A stretch of 64,000 nucleotides of DNA from Acanthosepion esculentum (GCA_964036315.1 OZ038485.1:77844460-77908459); one strand, 5' to 3'. Shown: positions 11,401 to 23,543, counted from the stretch's first letter. Notes: generated by a model not told the origin, from the sequence alone. Made by a program: numbers and translations.

Positions 11401-11627
11401 AGAAAACTCAATGGGAGAGAACTGGTTCATGCAATTAGTTTTCTGAGTCTCTTGCTCTAAGTGTTGGTGGTCTACCATGGCTTACATGTCCTTGCATGCT
11501 CCACAAATATATAGATGTACCCTGCATACTCTGGGCCATTGTTCCTTGTAAAATGCACAGCATTGTCTTGGTTACATTTCTCAGCATAGGGTTTGTTGTT
11601 GTTGGATATTTGCTGTTGCTTATTATT

Positions 11628-11680
11628 TTGGCACATGAACTAATGCCTTTACTAAATAAAGGCATTAGTTCGTGTGCCAA
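11628..11680. repeat. 24-bp inverted repeat (hairpin) inside Gypsy gag
   Basis: Arms 11628-11651 and 11657-11680 are reverse complements at 23 of 24 positions with a 5-base loop. The arm begins TTGGCACATGAACTAATGCC. Because it interrupts what should be gag, it looks like a local inverted duplication formed after insertion. Confidence 0.8.
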
Positions 11681-11689
11681 TTTGCTAAG

Positions 11690-12133
11690 TAGGGGTTAAC
11701 TCCTGTGAAATGATGACTGGTGAAATAGTTGATGGTAATGCCTGGAGAAATTTGTGTATCACAATGTCTTTGTCGATACCTATCCATTTTGCTATTGATA
11801 TAATTTCTTGTAGGTATGCCAAAAGTTGTTCAGTTATTTGTTGTGGATACTAGTTTGTCTAGGAATACTAGCTTTGTCTGTTCATGCACTTTTATGAGCG
11901 GTCATTTTCTGTCTTCATAGTTTTGTGATTAATATCAATATGGGTACTTTTGCCACCATCTTGGCAGATAGAAAAGATATTACTGTAAAGAATTTTGTGG
12001 TTGACACGGTTATATGGTGTAGATGAAATTGTGCTTCTATTATGGAAAACCAGCCATTTACTACTGTTTTCATATTTTCTGGTACTCTGATATTCACCTG
12101 TTGTATGTAAGATTCCTCCGTTATATCCTCCAT
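11690..12133 (-). pseudogene. Gypsy gag (capsid) remnant
   Basis: The frame from 12133 begins MEDITEESYIQQVNIRVPE and contains WFSIIEAQFHLHHITVSTTK, typical of the capsid start of mag-like Gypsy gag proteins (a tryptophan followed by IEAQF). A later frame (about 11850-11710) gives TEQLLAYLQEIISIAKWIG and HKFLQALPSTISPVI, the expected C-terminal capsid region. Stops separate them. No complete CCHC knuckle was found between here and the protease, where the sequence is further disrupted by the hairpin at 11628-11680. Confidence 0.7.
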
Positions 12134-12728
12134 ATTTTTTTTTGTTGCATTCAGTTTTTTAGTTGGGTCACTAATGTAACAGGGTCGAACTTGAGTTGTT
12201 AATGTAAGTTACAATATGTTACATGTATTAGTAGTTGATAGAGGATTCCGTTTCTCTTTTTTATACTGAAAATGAAATGAATTAAACATACAACCATAAC
12301 ATACATCAATAAAACTTTGAGGCATGTGTTAAAATTAATGACAAGACTGTGTATTTTTCTTTTTATGACGTTATTTACAATATTGGTTTTGTGTTTAAAT
12401 GTTCTCAGGGTTATTGTCTTTTTTGGTTTAAAATTTGGGCTTACTTGTTTATAATTGTTCTGAAAATTTTGTGGTTAAGGGAAGCTTTTGAAACTCAAAT
12501 CTGGATTTTCATGGAGCAAAGAAGATACATCTGTTTTTCTTTTTACTACTGTTACCTTTGCTTGTGGTGGAAGGGTCATTTTTATAATGAAGTTTCAGAT
12601 CTTTATTTCTAGAATGATGAAATATCATCATCATGAATCATAACATATACATCATGCATCAGTGAAATCCAAATAACGAAGGTATTCAATAATGGAATGC
12701 TTACATTGTAAAAAAAAAAACAAACATA

Positions 12729-12732
<4 letters not shown>

Positions 12733-12792
<60 letters not shown>
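12733..12792. repeat. (GA)n microsatellite
   Basis: About thirty uninterrupted GA dinucleotides. Confidence 0.98.
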
Positions 12793-12794
<2 letters not shown>

Positions 12795-13076
12795 TAATGC
12801 ATCCCAGAGTAAAGGTTTGAGTAATCAACACTTTTTTTATTATGTTAGTTATATTTATATTATCTAATCATTAAGCCTAATTCTCCAATAAACATTTAAA
12901 TAACTATAAAAAAGAAGAAAAAAAGAAAAACTAAAATTTTCAATAAATGTTAGTCGTCAAGATTGTTTATTAAGTGTATACTGTGTCTAAGAAAACGTCT
13001 ATGTGTGTAAAATTATTTATCGATAAAGTTATTGCAAGGTGTTTTTTACCTTATTCTTTTCCTTGTCCTGTTTTTG

Positions 13077-13088
13077 GGTGACGTCACC
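13077..13088. promoter_or_regulatory. Perfect CRE palindrome
   Basis: GGTGACGTCACC is a 12-base perfect palindrome containing the full CREB/ATF site TGACGTCA at 13079-13086. It lies in a CpG-bearing island within an otherwise CpG-poor region. Whether it regulates the zinc-finger gene is an inference from proximity. Confidence 0.5.
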
Positions 13089-13479
13089 AAATTAAAATAT
13101 CTGAGACGGGCGAATGAACTGATTTAGTGGGAAGCCGGCAGCGGTTCAGGCGAGAAATAATTTTCATTTTCAGACACCCAGACTTTATGAAACAACAACG
13201 TAATATAGATCTGCTTTTAAAAATCTAAAAAAATGCTTTTCCTAAAATAACAATAATACAAATAATAATGCATACTAGAGAGTGTCATGCTTAGCAGAGA
13301 GACAAAAATTACAGACACGTTGTTAGCTGTAGTGTACTGTACTAAGTATCGTAGCAGACAAGAAGCACTTGATTTTTCATAGCTTCGTTTGGTCACTATA
13401 TCATCCATCAAACTACACCAATGAGTCACGGCATAATTCCTAAGCAATTTACTTCAATTGTGTAGTAGGACAATTACTA

Positions 13480-13481
<2 letters not shown>

Positions 13482-13515
<34 letters not shown>
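13482..13515. repeat. (ATT)n microsatellite
   Basis: Eleven tandem ATT units. Confidence 0.95.
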
Positions 13516-14800
13516 GAAGTAGCAGTAGCTGATACTGTGTAGTTTGTGTGTATGCCTGTAAAATGCAGGAAAGTGATGTACATTTCTGCAGAATCTACGT
13601 ATTTTAGTTTTTAGATACAAAAATATTTAACGCCAAGCGAGAGAAATTATTAATTGCACTTTATTAGTGACATCATGAGAAAGATAACTTTGCACTTGGC
13701 AGTTAATAATTGCCTGGCATAGAAACAATTCTTTTATTTGTCAGCAATCAGTTTTAATAGTTGGAGTAGCAATAGAGAACTACAAAAAAAGGGGGAACAT
13801 TGTTAAAATAGATTTAAAAACGTAAAAAGCGAAGATATTGAACAAACAAACAAAAAAACTAAGCGAAGCACTGACAGCAGCAGCAGTTACAATAACTTCG
13901 TCAAAAAAGAATTGATAATCAACGTTTTTCTGATATAGAAAAATTGATACAACAGTGCACGCTTTGCATACGCACACAACTTTTACATAAAAATCATTCG
14001 CACAGATACATACATCATTATTTTCTTCATTCAATACGAGATGCTTACGATTTTTTTAAATAAATGAAAAATAAGCAATTTTAATATCATTAATGTAATG
14101 TAATTAATATTTTCATTTAGTCGAAATAATATGCAAGAAAGAAAACGTAGCAGTCGGAAATTAGCATATAATCAACTTAGCAGAGCTTGTTTGATTAGCG
14201 CACACCACTGGAAACACTTGCAGGTATAGTTCTGTGATTACATATGGGACTGAAACTTCAATCTGTAGTGCCGGGTTGACATGCCTTGTTAGTTACAGTC
14301 ACAAAGAAATTTTCATTTGGGTCAAGAAAGATTCTTGTTAAGAGGCCAATTTTGCAAAATCTGCAATAACTCAGTACGCACATAAACTACAATATCCTTA
14401 CAAATGAGGAAAATAATTGATATTTTGACAATTGACGACTATATTGAATGGACGGAAAATAAACTAAACACAAAAAAATGTTGATAAATTAAAAACCAAG
14501 ATCTAAAAAGCATAACACGTTTTTGTTTTCAGTGTTTGTAGTTTTATTTACAATTACAATACTAGGCTCCAAGCGAAGTGCTGGGTACACACGAACCTGT
14601 GTTATGTATAAAGTTAACATCTTTTGGTTCTTATAGACACATACACATTTAAATTATTTATTATTACACCATTGGCATTATTTGATGAAAACTTCATAAC
14701 GTATTATAAATTGTTCGTCTACACACAGAGTGAGAGAGAGAAAGAAGGAAAAATAGGTGCTTGAAGGGGGAAGGGTCTCATACGAATGACCGTCTCCTTT

Positions 14801-15150
14801 ACTTACGAGAGATAAGTGGTTATTCAGGCCTCCGGAGGGGGAGGGCAGAAGTCGGAACCGGTAATACTTACTCACAGACAACCAGACATAGCAAGAATCT
14901 TCACAAAGACTTTTGGAAGATGGAAGCTGGTAGAGAAAGAACCCGGATTCGGAGATAATTGCTGTGCTGAGACGACGTCCATTGGTGTCCGTCATCGTCG
15001 TGTGGGGGAGGAGGAGAAGACTTTGTGGAGGAAGGAAGAAAGGAACGACTGCTGTTCGTTGCGATTAGTTAGGCCTGTCATTCGCGTACTTGGTTGGCGC
15101 ACACACACACATATATGTACGGCGCACTGTGTCGCAAAGCTAGGGTCGTT
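14801..15150 (-). promoter_or_regulatory. Candidate CpG promoter and first exon of the zinc-finger gene
   Basis: This is the most CpG-rich part of the left half. Read on the minus strand it offers two good splice donors, TCTC|GTAAGTAAAG (exon end 14807) and TGTCT|GTGAGTAAG (exon end 14876). A purine- and pyrimidine-rich leader precedes them. A minus-strand open frame starts at 14995 (MTDTNGRRLSTAIISESG) but runs straight through both donors and has no known domain, so I treat it as chance. Paired with the acceptor at 5508 this would be a non-coding first exon with an intron of about 9.3 kb. There is no direct evidence of a start site. Confidence 0.4.
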
Positions 15151-18100
15151 ATGATTATTATTAAGGAAGGGGGAGAACGAAAAATGTTAATGTTCATAAT
15201 TAGCTTTTTTCTTTTTAATTAAAACTGGAAGGAAATGGAATGTATAAAACGTGGATTGTAGCATTTTAGGTTCCGAAACTTGAAAACTGATTTAGTTTTT
15301 GGAGAAATCTTGTTTTTAGTTTTCTTTGAAATAGAAAAAAATGAGAAAAAAAGTAATGCCTTTTTAAAAGAAAGAAAAGGGTCATTAAAAAATTACCAAA
15401 GAAACAGCGGAATTCGTCGTGAAATTCAAATTCAAATGCATTTTCAATTTTCATTATTTCATATCTCGTAACAATAAAACAAAATCTGCTATTAAAAAAT
15501 GTTACATCCAATTACTTGAGATTAGAAAATACAAAATATTGTGGACTAGGGTTACAAAGTTTTAAACCTTTTTTTAAAAATGAATATTAAAAATTATGGA
15601 ATTCTTGACTAATATTTTTCTACAACTGAAAAAAAAATCAGCTTAGGTTCTTTTTTGTTGTTTATTATCTGAAGAAATTGACATTTTGAGAAATGCATTT
15701 TTATTTTACTTTTCTAAAAAATAAAAAAAATGTACTATTTTTTTACTTCATACAAGAACTTGTAGAGACAAATTATATCAAATAGTTATTGGTATTTTGC
15801 AGTAGGGTAAATGATGAGCTAAAGCCTAAATAGATCATTAGTGAAAGTTCAATCCTTACTTTGGCGTCATCCATTTGTGTCCTTGTGTCAGACTAAACTA
15901 AAATGCCTCCCATCAAATTGAATTTGTACAATACAGAAGCATAATTAAGATTTGAAGTTTGTTTTTAAATAAATGGTGCAAATTATTGTTAATTTTATTT
16001 TAAATATTTTTCTAGATACAGTAAATTTGCCATCTTTTTGTTTTCACTTAAGTCTGAAGGAGAAATCAAATACAATAATTCAACACAGGTGCTAATTTAA
16101 AACAAGATTTTCCAGGACAAAATACCTTTTATGATCTAAATATAAATGAATTCAAGCAATAATTATCAATTTTTACCATTTCAACAAAGCCAGCAACCAG
16201 CTGCTTAGCGATGAAGTAAAATAAATATTTCAAAAATCAATTTGAGAGAAAAATCCCTGTTAAATCTTTTTGTTCTAGCTGTTTGCTTGGAATGAAAGTA
16301 AAAACCTCTGAACTTGGAGTTTAGTAAAAATGGCTTTACTTTGGTGAAAGAAAAAGTTAGTACATGGGATCCAGTAGGTCAACATGAAATATTTTATGTT
16401 TAAGTATTTAGTAAATGTAATTTAGTCTGGTGCAAGTCCAGAAACGTGGGGAACCTAATGGAAAACAAAATTACTACAATAGCAATAGTCTACTAAACTA
16501 GTTTGTTAACCATTGTAAGATAACAAAGATTTGCATTTATAGAATATAGTGTTTTAGAAGCATATTACTGTGCTGGCAGATAACAAATATTAAAAATTGT
16601 TCAGATACTTCTTTGGAAATTAATATTAATCCTTTACCACACTTATAGATTTTATCCTTTCTGAAGGTATTTTTACTTGTAAAATTAAAATAAAGTTTTT
16701 GTTAAGAAGTCAAGAATTATAAAATATACATCTGGATTTTTAGGATATGTAATAAAAAAAAATGTAATAAATTAATATTCATATTAAATATATTCAGAAT
16801 TGTTGGAAAGAATGATGAAGTAGTTTTACTTGGATTTTTAGTAATTGCAGATTAAATTATTGCTATTCAAGAGCCAATAGAATGTCAAATGATTTGCTTT
16901 TCTCTTTAAAAATATAGAATCTATTAGTCCCAATAAAAATGCATTGAATAACCTTTCAATTGATGCATCATTTGGCTTTCTTCAAGTGTCAAATTCAGTA
17001 ACCTTTCAGGAATTTTAAACCAAATTTCTAATTATTCCCTTTCAGTGGACAATGTTTGGGGATATCTTGTATTAATTAATTCATCCTTATCATGCTGCAT
17101 TTTGGTCTTTCATTGAACTAGTGTATATAATTTTCACTGTCTAACCCTGGGATTAAACTCATGACTACTAGGTCATTGTACCATGGGACAATCATGGAGC
17201 AATGCTTTGCAGCCTTAAACCTAATCTGTGCTTTCCTTATCAGTGACTACAATATGGTGTCCATTTCTATGCTTCATCTGCTGAGGAGATTATCAGATTT
17301 TAGTTTTGTGCACTCACTCTTTTGTCATATTTTCCTATCTGTTATCCTAACCTCATTCCAGATGGATTGCTGATCTAATTTTTCATTCACACAAGTCTCT
17401 CCAATGTTCTTTAACTCTTACATTTAACAAATGGTTGGTTACACTTTATTTGTGCAGTGTTGATATGGAACACAAAGGCAAAATTAGTCTGCCCTCAGCA
17501 AGCTAAGCATAGAAATATATATCATATAAGAACTCCTGATTAGGAAAGAATACACATTAGGTTTATGGCTCCAAAATTCTACTATTGTTTTACAGGACAA
17601 TAGCCTAATAGATAAAAGCATTGCTTAACTATCTAAATGCATTTAATTGTGTTCATGAGTTCAAACTGTAGGTCAAGCACGGAAAGTCATACTGTTTTCA
17701 TAGAAAAACAGTATCACAAGAAGAATTAATTGAAGAAATGTCCTCTAGGATGGGCATGGGAACAATTTATTCCCATGGATTAACTAAAGGCTTTGGTTTT
17801 AAATTCCTAGATTACTTAATGTGACAAGAACAAAATACTTACACTTATTTTGGCTTAAAGATTATAAAAAAAAGAAAAAAGTAATTAAGTGTGCTCAATA
17901 CATAAATGGCAGTCCTGGCATTTATAGTCAAATGGTCGTAAGGTGAAAGTGCGCCTGCTGGTATGTTGAATTAACATCTTCTTTTTTCAATCTGCACCTG
18001 ATGATTACCCCATGCAGATTTGTGTTAAATGGTGAGGAATAACAAAATGTATATTTATTAGTATAAATTTTAGTTTTGTTATTATACATCAATCACTGTT

Positions 18101-18310
18101 TTATTACCACCAGCACACACTGTGAACTAATATATATGCTTAAATGTAAGGCTCAGACCTGAAGGTTGTATTTAAGCATGAAACAGACTGTTGCTGCTGG
18201 GCATTGACTTCAATGTCCACTTTTATATTTACATGCACTCTAACCCTGATATTGAAAATTTTAACCTATAAATATAGCTTACATTAATACTATATTTTTA
18301 TTATTTTTAT

Positions 18311-18315
<5 letters not shown>
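15151..18315. other. Intergenic AT-rich DNA with eroded SINE-like fragments
   Basis: No coding frame is supported. Two short stretches look like old tRNA-derived repeats. The minus strand at about 17140-17190 contains a box-B-like GAGTTTAATCCC. The plus strand at 17600-17690 contains TAGCCTAATAGATAAAAGC followed by ATGAGTTCAAACTG at an A-box/B-box-like distance. The second is followed by a small hairpin (ATACTGTTTT with its complement, 17688-17712). The rest shows nothing recognisable. Confidence 0.4.

Positions 18316-18363
<48 letters not shown>
18316..18363. repeat. (TA)n microsatellite
   Basis: An uninterrupted TA run of about 24 units. Confidence 0.97.
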
Positions 18364-18364
<1 letters not shown>

Positions 18365-19365
18365 CAACAACCACCAGCGCTATCATTAAGTCGTCATGGT
18401 CAGAAATTGTATTTGTGATATAACCCATATTTACCTGTGGAAAATTATCTTTATAACTCAGAAAACAGACAAAAGCAATTACTAATGTAGATAGAATAGT
18501 GGCTTACTATAATTTAAAAGTTGTATCACTTACGTTTTGAACAATGGTATGGAGAGATATCAGCATGAACATTCAGATAAAAAAAATTGACCAATATTTT
18601 AGGGCTTCTAATTATAATACAATTTTAACATTTGTGTAACTGTCAAACATCTACATTTTAAAACATTTTATATTTTAATCTTGAAAGTTTTGTATGATGA
18701 TTGCTGAGGAATAAGATCAAGAAAAATAATCTGGAATAAATGTTCCTTGAGCATCTATTGAATGTTTCAAAGATTATCACTTGAGATCCGGGTTATATTT
18801 TTTTTTATAATGAGTCACTTAATTTGATTCTTACTTGAAACATTAATTTGTTGAGACGTTTCCAGAAAAAGTTGTAAAAGGAAACTTGGCATGTTTAATT
18901 TTTACTTTTGAAAATTTGATCCTTTTCACTTCATGGATATTACAATTGAGTAATTAATAATTTTCAACATGACCTAAAAATGACAAATGTTGAGTAAAAC
19001 TTCAAATCCTTAAAGTGAATATATTTGGAAGTTTTATTCATAAAAATAATCTATTCTCATAAGCAAAGAATAGTAACTTTCTTATCTAGATTGTATGTCT
19101 GCTGTAATTTACTTTATGTACCATACATAACAATCTGGAAAAAGTATTAAAGCAGAGGGACTTATTGTCTGGATTTCTGAGATGAGGTGTCATTAGTATT
19201 CAATTAATTTTTCAGATTATCTTCAATGTTGTTATTTTAACATAATATTTTGATTGGTGTACTTTATGGCCTACCTTAGATATATGTCACATTTTATGAC
19301 CTTCAGAAAATTTAAAATAAAACATTTTATTTCATTTTTATTTTTTGCCATAATGCTAGGAAATT
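18364..19365. other. AT-rich intergenic DNA, nothing recognised
   Basis: No coding frame, repeat ends or regulatory cluster was seen. Confidence 0.5.
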
Positions 19366-20345
19366 TGTCCAGGCTTTCCCGCATCAAAGGGTTGAGGTTA
19401 AAAATAGGGCTGAAAATAATTGCGAAAAAAACCGCAAGTAAAACAGCAAGATTAGAGTGGACAAACTCTCTCTTTTAGGTGCGTACAAATAAAGAAAAAA
19501 CTCCTGCTCGGTGAGTAACAACAAAAGAAGAAAGTGTTTATTTACAATATACACAAAAAATGGGTAAAGGAGAAAAAAAGTTGATTAGGAGAGAAAGAAA
19601 GGGAAAAGAGAAAATGTTCTTGACTTAAAAAAGGCTTGCTCAAAATATTTCTCTGAGCGCCTAAAGAGTTCTTTAAGCGATTAGATATTATTGTTAAGGT
19701 TCAGATAGATACACTCACAGTTCTTGTAGAGTTGGAAACCCATTCACAGATAAAGGAATCCTACAGTTGAGCGAGTTGCTGGGTCGACGACAGAAGTCCA
19801 GTGGGCTCGTCAGAAGGAGTGGTGAAGGGATGCAGCCTTGGATTGGTCTTGAATAGTGGACCGATGTTCGTTCTTGACTGCCCTTTAGTAGTTCTTCTTT
19901 GGTGAAAGAGGCGCTGGAGCTCCCTAATGTCGACCTCACAGATGGTGGGCAGAATTCTCACTGGCAAAATAGGCAAGATTCTCCAAATTTATGGAGTTTT
20001 GGTAGGCTCCGATGGATCGAGGATTTTTCCCTCCAAAATTGTTGTACAAATTTCCTGGCCCCACTATTGGTCAGAAAACACATTCTTATCTCTGATAAGA
20101 ATCAGGGCCCTGGGAGCCGGTTTAGAAGGTACTGAAAACAGGTTGGTGTGAAGAAGCTGTGAGGTTTCTCCCAGACTTTGTGGCACCATGGAAAGAATGA
20201 TGGTGGTGGAATTCCCTTTTGTGTTTTCCAGCTCTCTCGTTAGCCAGAAAATATATTCTTATCTCTGATAAGAATTAGGCCTTGGGAGCCGGTTTTGAAA
20301 TTAAAAAGAGGTTGGAGTGAGGATAGAAAAAATAGCGAGAATGTG
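19366..20345. repeat. Unclassified GC-richer repeat block with an internal 173-bp tandem
   Basis: The base composition changes abruptly at both ends. Within it, 20068-20160 and 20241-20333 are tandem copies offset by 173 bases. Each holds a perfect hairpin, CTTATCTCTGATAAG, followed by a shared GGGAGCCGGTTT. The start of the block (AAAACTCCTGCTCGGTGAGT near 19498) and its short overlapping frames do not match any protein I recognise. It could be an LTR or a non-autonomous element; I found no terminal inverted repeats. Confidence 0.5.
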
Positions 20346-20517
20346 AACTTGTGAATTGTTGTTCTCAAATTAAATTCCAACAATATTTAATGTTCTTCCT
20401 CCTAGATCTGAAGTCAGAACTCCTCTTTTCAGTCAATCAGCAAAGATAAGGATGCTATTTTTTCACTTGTGACGCTACTAATGAATTTCACCTTAAATTT
20501 GACTTTAAAATACTGCT

Positions 20518-20706
20518 TTAACCCTTTGAGCCTTGCGTTCCTGAACAATTTTAATCCTTCTGCCTGAGCACTTGTGTCTAAATTTGCAAATAATTGGTAT
20601 GTAATGTTTCATGATAGATATAAAAATAGTTACAAGTGTTTACCCACCGTTCAACCAGTGGCTGGACATTATGTCATTTTTCTCTACCACCAGTTCAAAG
20701 GGTTAA
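20518..20706. mobile_element. piggyBac-type MITE with TTAA target duplications
   Basis: The element is bounded by TTAA on both sides (20518-20521 and 20703-20706), and the bases just inside are inverted: CCCTTTGAG on the left and, on the opposite strand, CCCTTTGAAC on the right. TTAA duplication with CCC-starting inverted ends is the signature of the piggyBac superfamily. At 189 bp including the duplications, and with no coding capacity, it is a non-autonomous copy. Confidence 0.8.
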
Positions 20707-22082
20707 TTAAAGTAGAAAGTAATTTACTGAGGCAAAAATGTACAAAACATGCACTGATTTCTAAGTCCTCAACAGTAAAATTGCATCCAGATTCTTATAA
20801 TATTTCGCCTTTCCTAAATATTCTGTTGTAATAGTGTGGAATATTTAAAAACAAAAGCATTGGGAAACTAAATAAAATCGTCTGACTTAAAATCTAGCAT
20901 CCCTACATCTTCAGCATTTCCTTTCACTGCTTAATTATAACCAACATTTTCATTTATATTTTCCTACCTCCACCGACATATATATAATTTCATTTAATAA
21001 GAATATTATTTGAGTTTGATGAAGTCCTTTTAAAGGATGAAACACATTATATAAAATAAAATCTTTTTCCATTTTATTAACAAACAGAAAACTTCTTAGA
21101 GCATTCCCACATATAAATTGCTCTATAAGAAGATGCTGAAAAGTTTAAAACTTGACCTAAAATCTGACATCAAACATCAGAATTTTTTGAATCCCTTCTT
21201 GGTCAGTCAAGGAAGGTTTCAACACTTCCTTGTAGTAATACAAAAACTTGAACAATTTGTATTGAAAACTGACAGAAAGCAAATAAATAACATCAATTAA
21301 ACATTAAAGTTTCTCAGACTTAACACAAAATGGAAGATATCATCCCTTTCAAAGTTTATTTTCAGGTTTATGTTACATTTTAAATGAAAAAGAAATCTTT
21401 CAGTTTAAATTAATAATGGCTTTTATTTAGAGTCACAAAAAATATTTAACAATTTAGAAAACTGTTAATATTTATAAATACTCTAAAAATTGTTATCTAA
21501 TTAATTAAACCTTCAATGTTAATTTTAATTAATATAATCCACTACCATTACTACCACCGCTATTCATTTTAATGTATACTTGCATTTATCATATTTTTTA
21601 TCTATTTCTCTATATATCAAATGTCACACCACCTACCACCCAATTTTGAATGTTTTTCTAAACCATTTTCTTTCACTGTCTTGACACAAATTCTAACATT
21701 GTTATTTTCATATATTTTTGGTTTGCTCATGACAATATTTCCTCATCAGCTGAAATCATTTTGAAGCTTAGTTACCAGGAATCTGTCATCTCAACTGTAG
21801 CCCCAGTTCCTTTTGACCTTACATCTTTTAGAAAAGTAAGGTAAAAAATATGCTATAGCTGAGAGACTCAGATAATTTCTAGATGACCCACTATAAATTT
21901 TGATCTCTCAAATAGGTAGACAGTCTCCCAAATTAAGAAATAGCCAGGTGCTATATTTTGTCATTGTGCTGGAGGTGTAAATCTTATTTTAATCCAGCTT
22001 CAAAACTCCTTGTACCTTACAATACCAAGCCTATCTTCTAAAATCTATTCACACTCAGTTTTATGAAACTCTGTGGATATGG
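20707..22082. other. AT-rich intergenic DNA
   Basis: No supported gene. Around 21000-21060 the text TTGATGAAGTCCTTTTAAAGG followed by GATGAAACA looks superficially hammerhead-like but lacks the second core. Nothing else was recognised. Confidence 0.45.
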
Positions 22083-22255
22083 GTGTAGTATAATGATTAA
22101 TGGTGCAGAAAGTGGAATTCGTAAGTCTAGTTTGTAATATTCACTTTTGCACTAATGTCTTCAAGAGGGGCATGAATCCATTAGTTCTCCCTCCAGTTAT
22201 GGGATAATAGCAGAGTAGACTAGGATCTCCAGCCTTATGTGGTAACCTGTCTAGG
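22083..22255 (+). repeat. tRNA-derived SINE, copy 1
   Basis: An A-box-like head (GGGTGTAGTATAATGATTAA) is followed by a degenerate B-box region (AATTCGTAAGTC). A body follows that aligns with the minus-strand copy at 42225-42535: GCATGAATCC, CCAGTTATGGG, TAATAGCA, then a TGGTAACCTG-like end. Finding two homologous copies in one window, with the same tRNA-like head and the same body, supports a genuine SINE family rather than chance. Confidence 0.65.
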
Positions 22256-23454
22256 AAAAGGGCAAATGAATTGAAAAACTGCAAAGAATGCAAGAGGAAA
22301 GTACCCCACTATCTTTCCCAAATGAAGGTAATTCACAGATAATTGAAAAAAGAATCTGTGGAGTGCTATGATTACCTACATCCTGAAGGGATATTTTTAA
22401 AAAATCTATAAAACAAAAACTACTAGGTTGTTTTCCTGCATTTGTTATCATCTTTAAGGAAATGTTTCTGCATTCATAATTTAAATTCTTTATTAAACTA
22501 ATTTCCAAAATATATCAAGCAGGATTTTTCAAAAATCCTCATTTATTCTTCCAGTGCAAAAATACTGAATGACTTTTATTTACAACATGGATTATTTATC
22601 TATTATCATTTTTTTTTAATAGTATTTCTTTCATCTTAATTTTTGTTACTTTTTATTGTAATTCCTAGATTTTTTGTTATTTCACTAAAAAAAAAAAACA
22701 AAAAAAAAACAAACAAATAATACAAATAGAAAAAATTGATAATTAATAATGCTTCATGTCGGAAGTTTAAATGGTATGGTTTATTTGAATTAAAATTTAA
22801 TGAGTTAAACTTATAAATGGACACAAGTCTCAAGTAATTTATAAAACATGAACTTTATAAAGGCATGAAATTATAATAGTTGATAATTATGATAATGGGT
22901 CAGAGGCATTAGAGGGGCTTTGAGAGTTGGTTCTATAAACTAGTCATCAAATATAAAAACATACAATCATAAAAAAATGAGTTAATAATAAAATATAACA
23001 AGAGAGATGCATGAACACTGCAGATATAACAAGAGATATACTGAATGAATTGGATAATTTTAAGATTTGGGCATAAACTGAAACTATTCTCATGAATATT
23101 ATTGCAAGTTTACCAAGCACTGACTTGATTAAAAAAGGTTTAATAATAAATTTATCAAAAAACTTATCAACATTGGTGGACAAACAATGTTAGTCCAATA
23201 ACTTTTGTTATCAGCAATTCAAATCACTATGCTCAATGTAATTACCAAATTACAGTATGTAGATTTATGAATAAAAAAAAATCTATATTTTTTGTTATTT
23301 GTCTGTATTTTCTGAGTCAAGAATGACATAAATGTAGCTTGATAATAATAAGCAATGTTGGAATGGTGAAACAGCTGTTGACAAATCTGGATTCAGTAAA
23401 TGCACTAATACATTATAATAGAAATTGACAATTCTTGATTTCAGAATTATATTA
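22256..23454. other. AT-rich intergenic DNA
   Basis: No coding frame is supported. A-rich runs near 22687-22710 may be an old retroposon tail. Nothing else was recognised. Confidence 0.45.
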
Positions 23455-23488
23455 TTTACATTATTTGGACTATTGTCTTCATCTTTGT

Positions 23489-23543
23489 CACTATATTTAT
23501 TACAATGTTTCGGCCATTGTATGCTCCGGCCTTCCTCAGGTGG
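23489..23543 (-). ncRNA. Hammerhead-ribozyme-like motif, PLE left arm
   Basis: On the minus strand CTGAGGA (23539-23533) is followed by one A and helix II GGCC/GGCC (23531-23528 with 23515-23512). GAAAC (23511-23507) comes next, and then TATA immediately before GTG (23491-23489). That GTG can pair with the CAC just 5' of CTGAGGA to form helix I. The core CUGANGA...GAAA and helix II match the hammerhead plan, and hammerheads are known in Penelope-like elements. Caveats are the extra A after CUGANGA and a weak helix III. Self-cleavage has not been shown. Confidence 0.5.

Larger units (their letters stand above)
8826..12140 (-). mobile_element. Decayed Ty3/Gypsy LTR retrotransposon, internal region
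   Basis: Minus-strand remnants occur in the canonical Ty3/Gypsy order gag, protease, reverse transcriptase, RNase H, integrase from about 12140 down to 8826. Each is broken by stops or frameshifts, so the copy is inactive. Just 5' of gag the minus strand reads CTGTTACATTAGTGACCC, which resembles the end of an LTR (terminal CA) followed by a primer-binding region. I could not delimit either LTR, and the 3' LTR was not recognised below 8826. It lies in the presumed first intron of the zinc-finger gene, in the same orientation. Confidence 0.85.
12793..14800. other. Non-coding, CpG-retaining DNA between the Gypsy element and the candidate first exon
   Basis: No credible coding frame is seen. CpG dinucleotides are noticeably more frequent here than to the left, especially at 13079-13150 and 13850-14030. 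Notable points are the CRE palindrome at 13077-13088 and an (ATT)n array at 13482-13515. It probably belongs to the promoter-proximal intron of the minus-strand zinc-finger gene. Confidence 0.45.

Noticed and set aside
12733..12792. Possible CRISPR-like or array structure around simple repeats
   Set aside because: Only dinucleotide microsatellites are present; there are no repeat-spacer units anywhere in the window, and the DNA is clearly animal.
14678..14995. 105-codon minus-strand frame starting MTDTNGRR
   Set aside because: It runs through two good splice donors, has no domain, and ends in random-looking sequence. A 5' UTR exon is more likely.
21018..21062. TTTGATGAAGTCC...GATGAAACA as another hammerhead
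   Set aside because: The stem (GTCCTTTTAAAGGA) exists, but the CUGANGA core is TTGATGA and the second core and cleavage site do not fit. Treated as chance.
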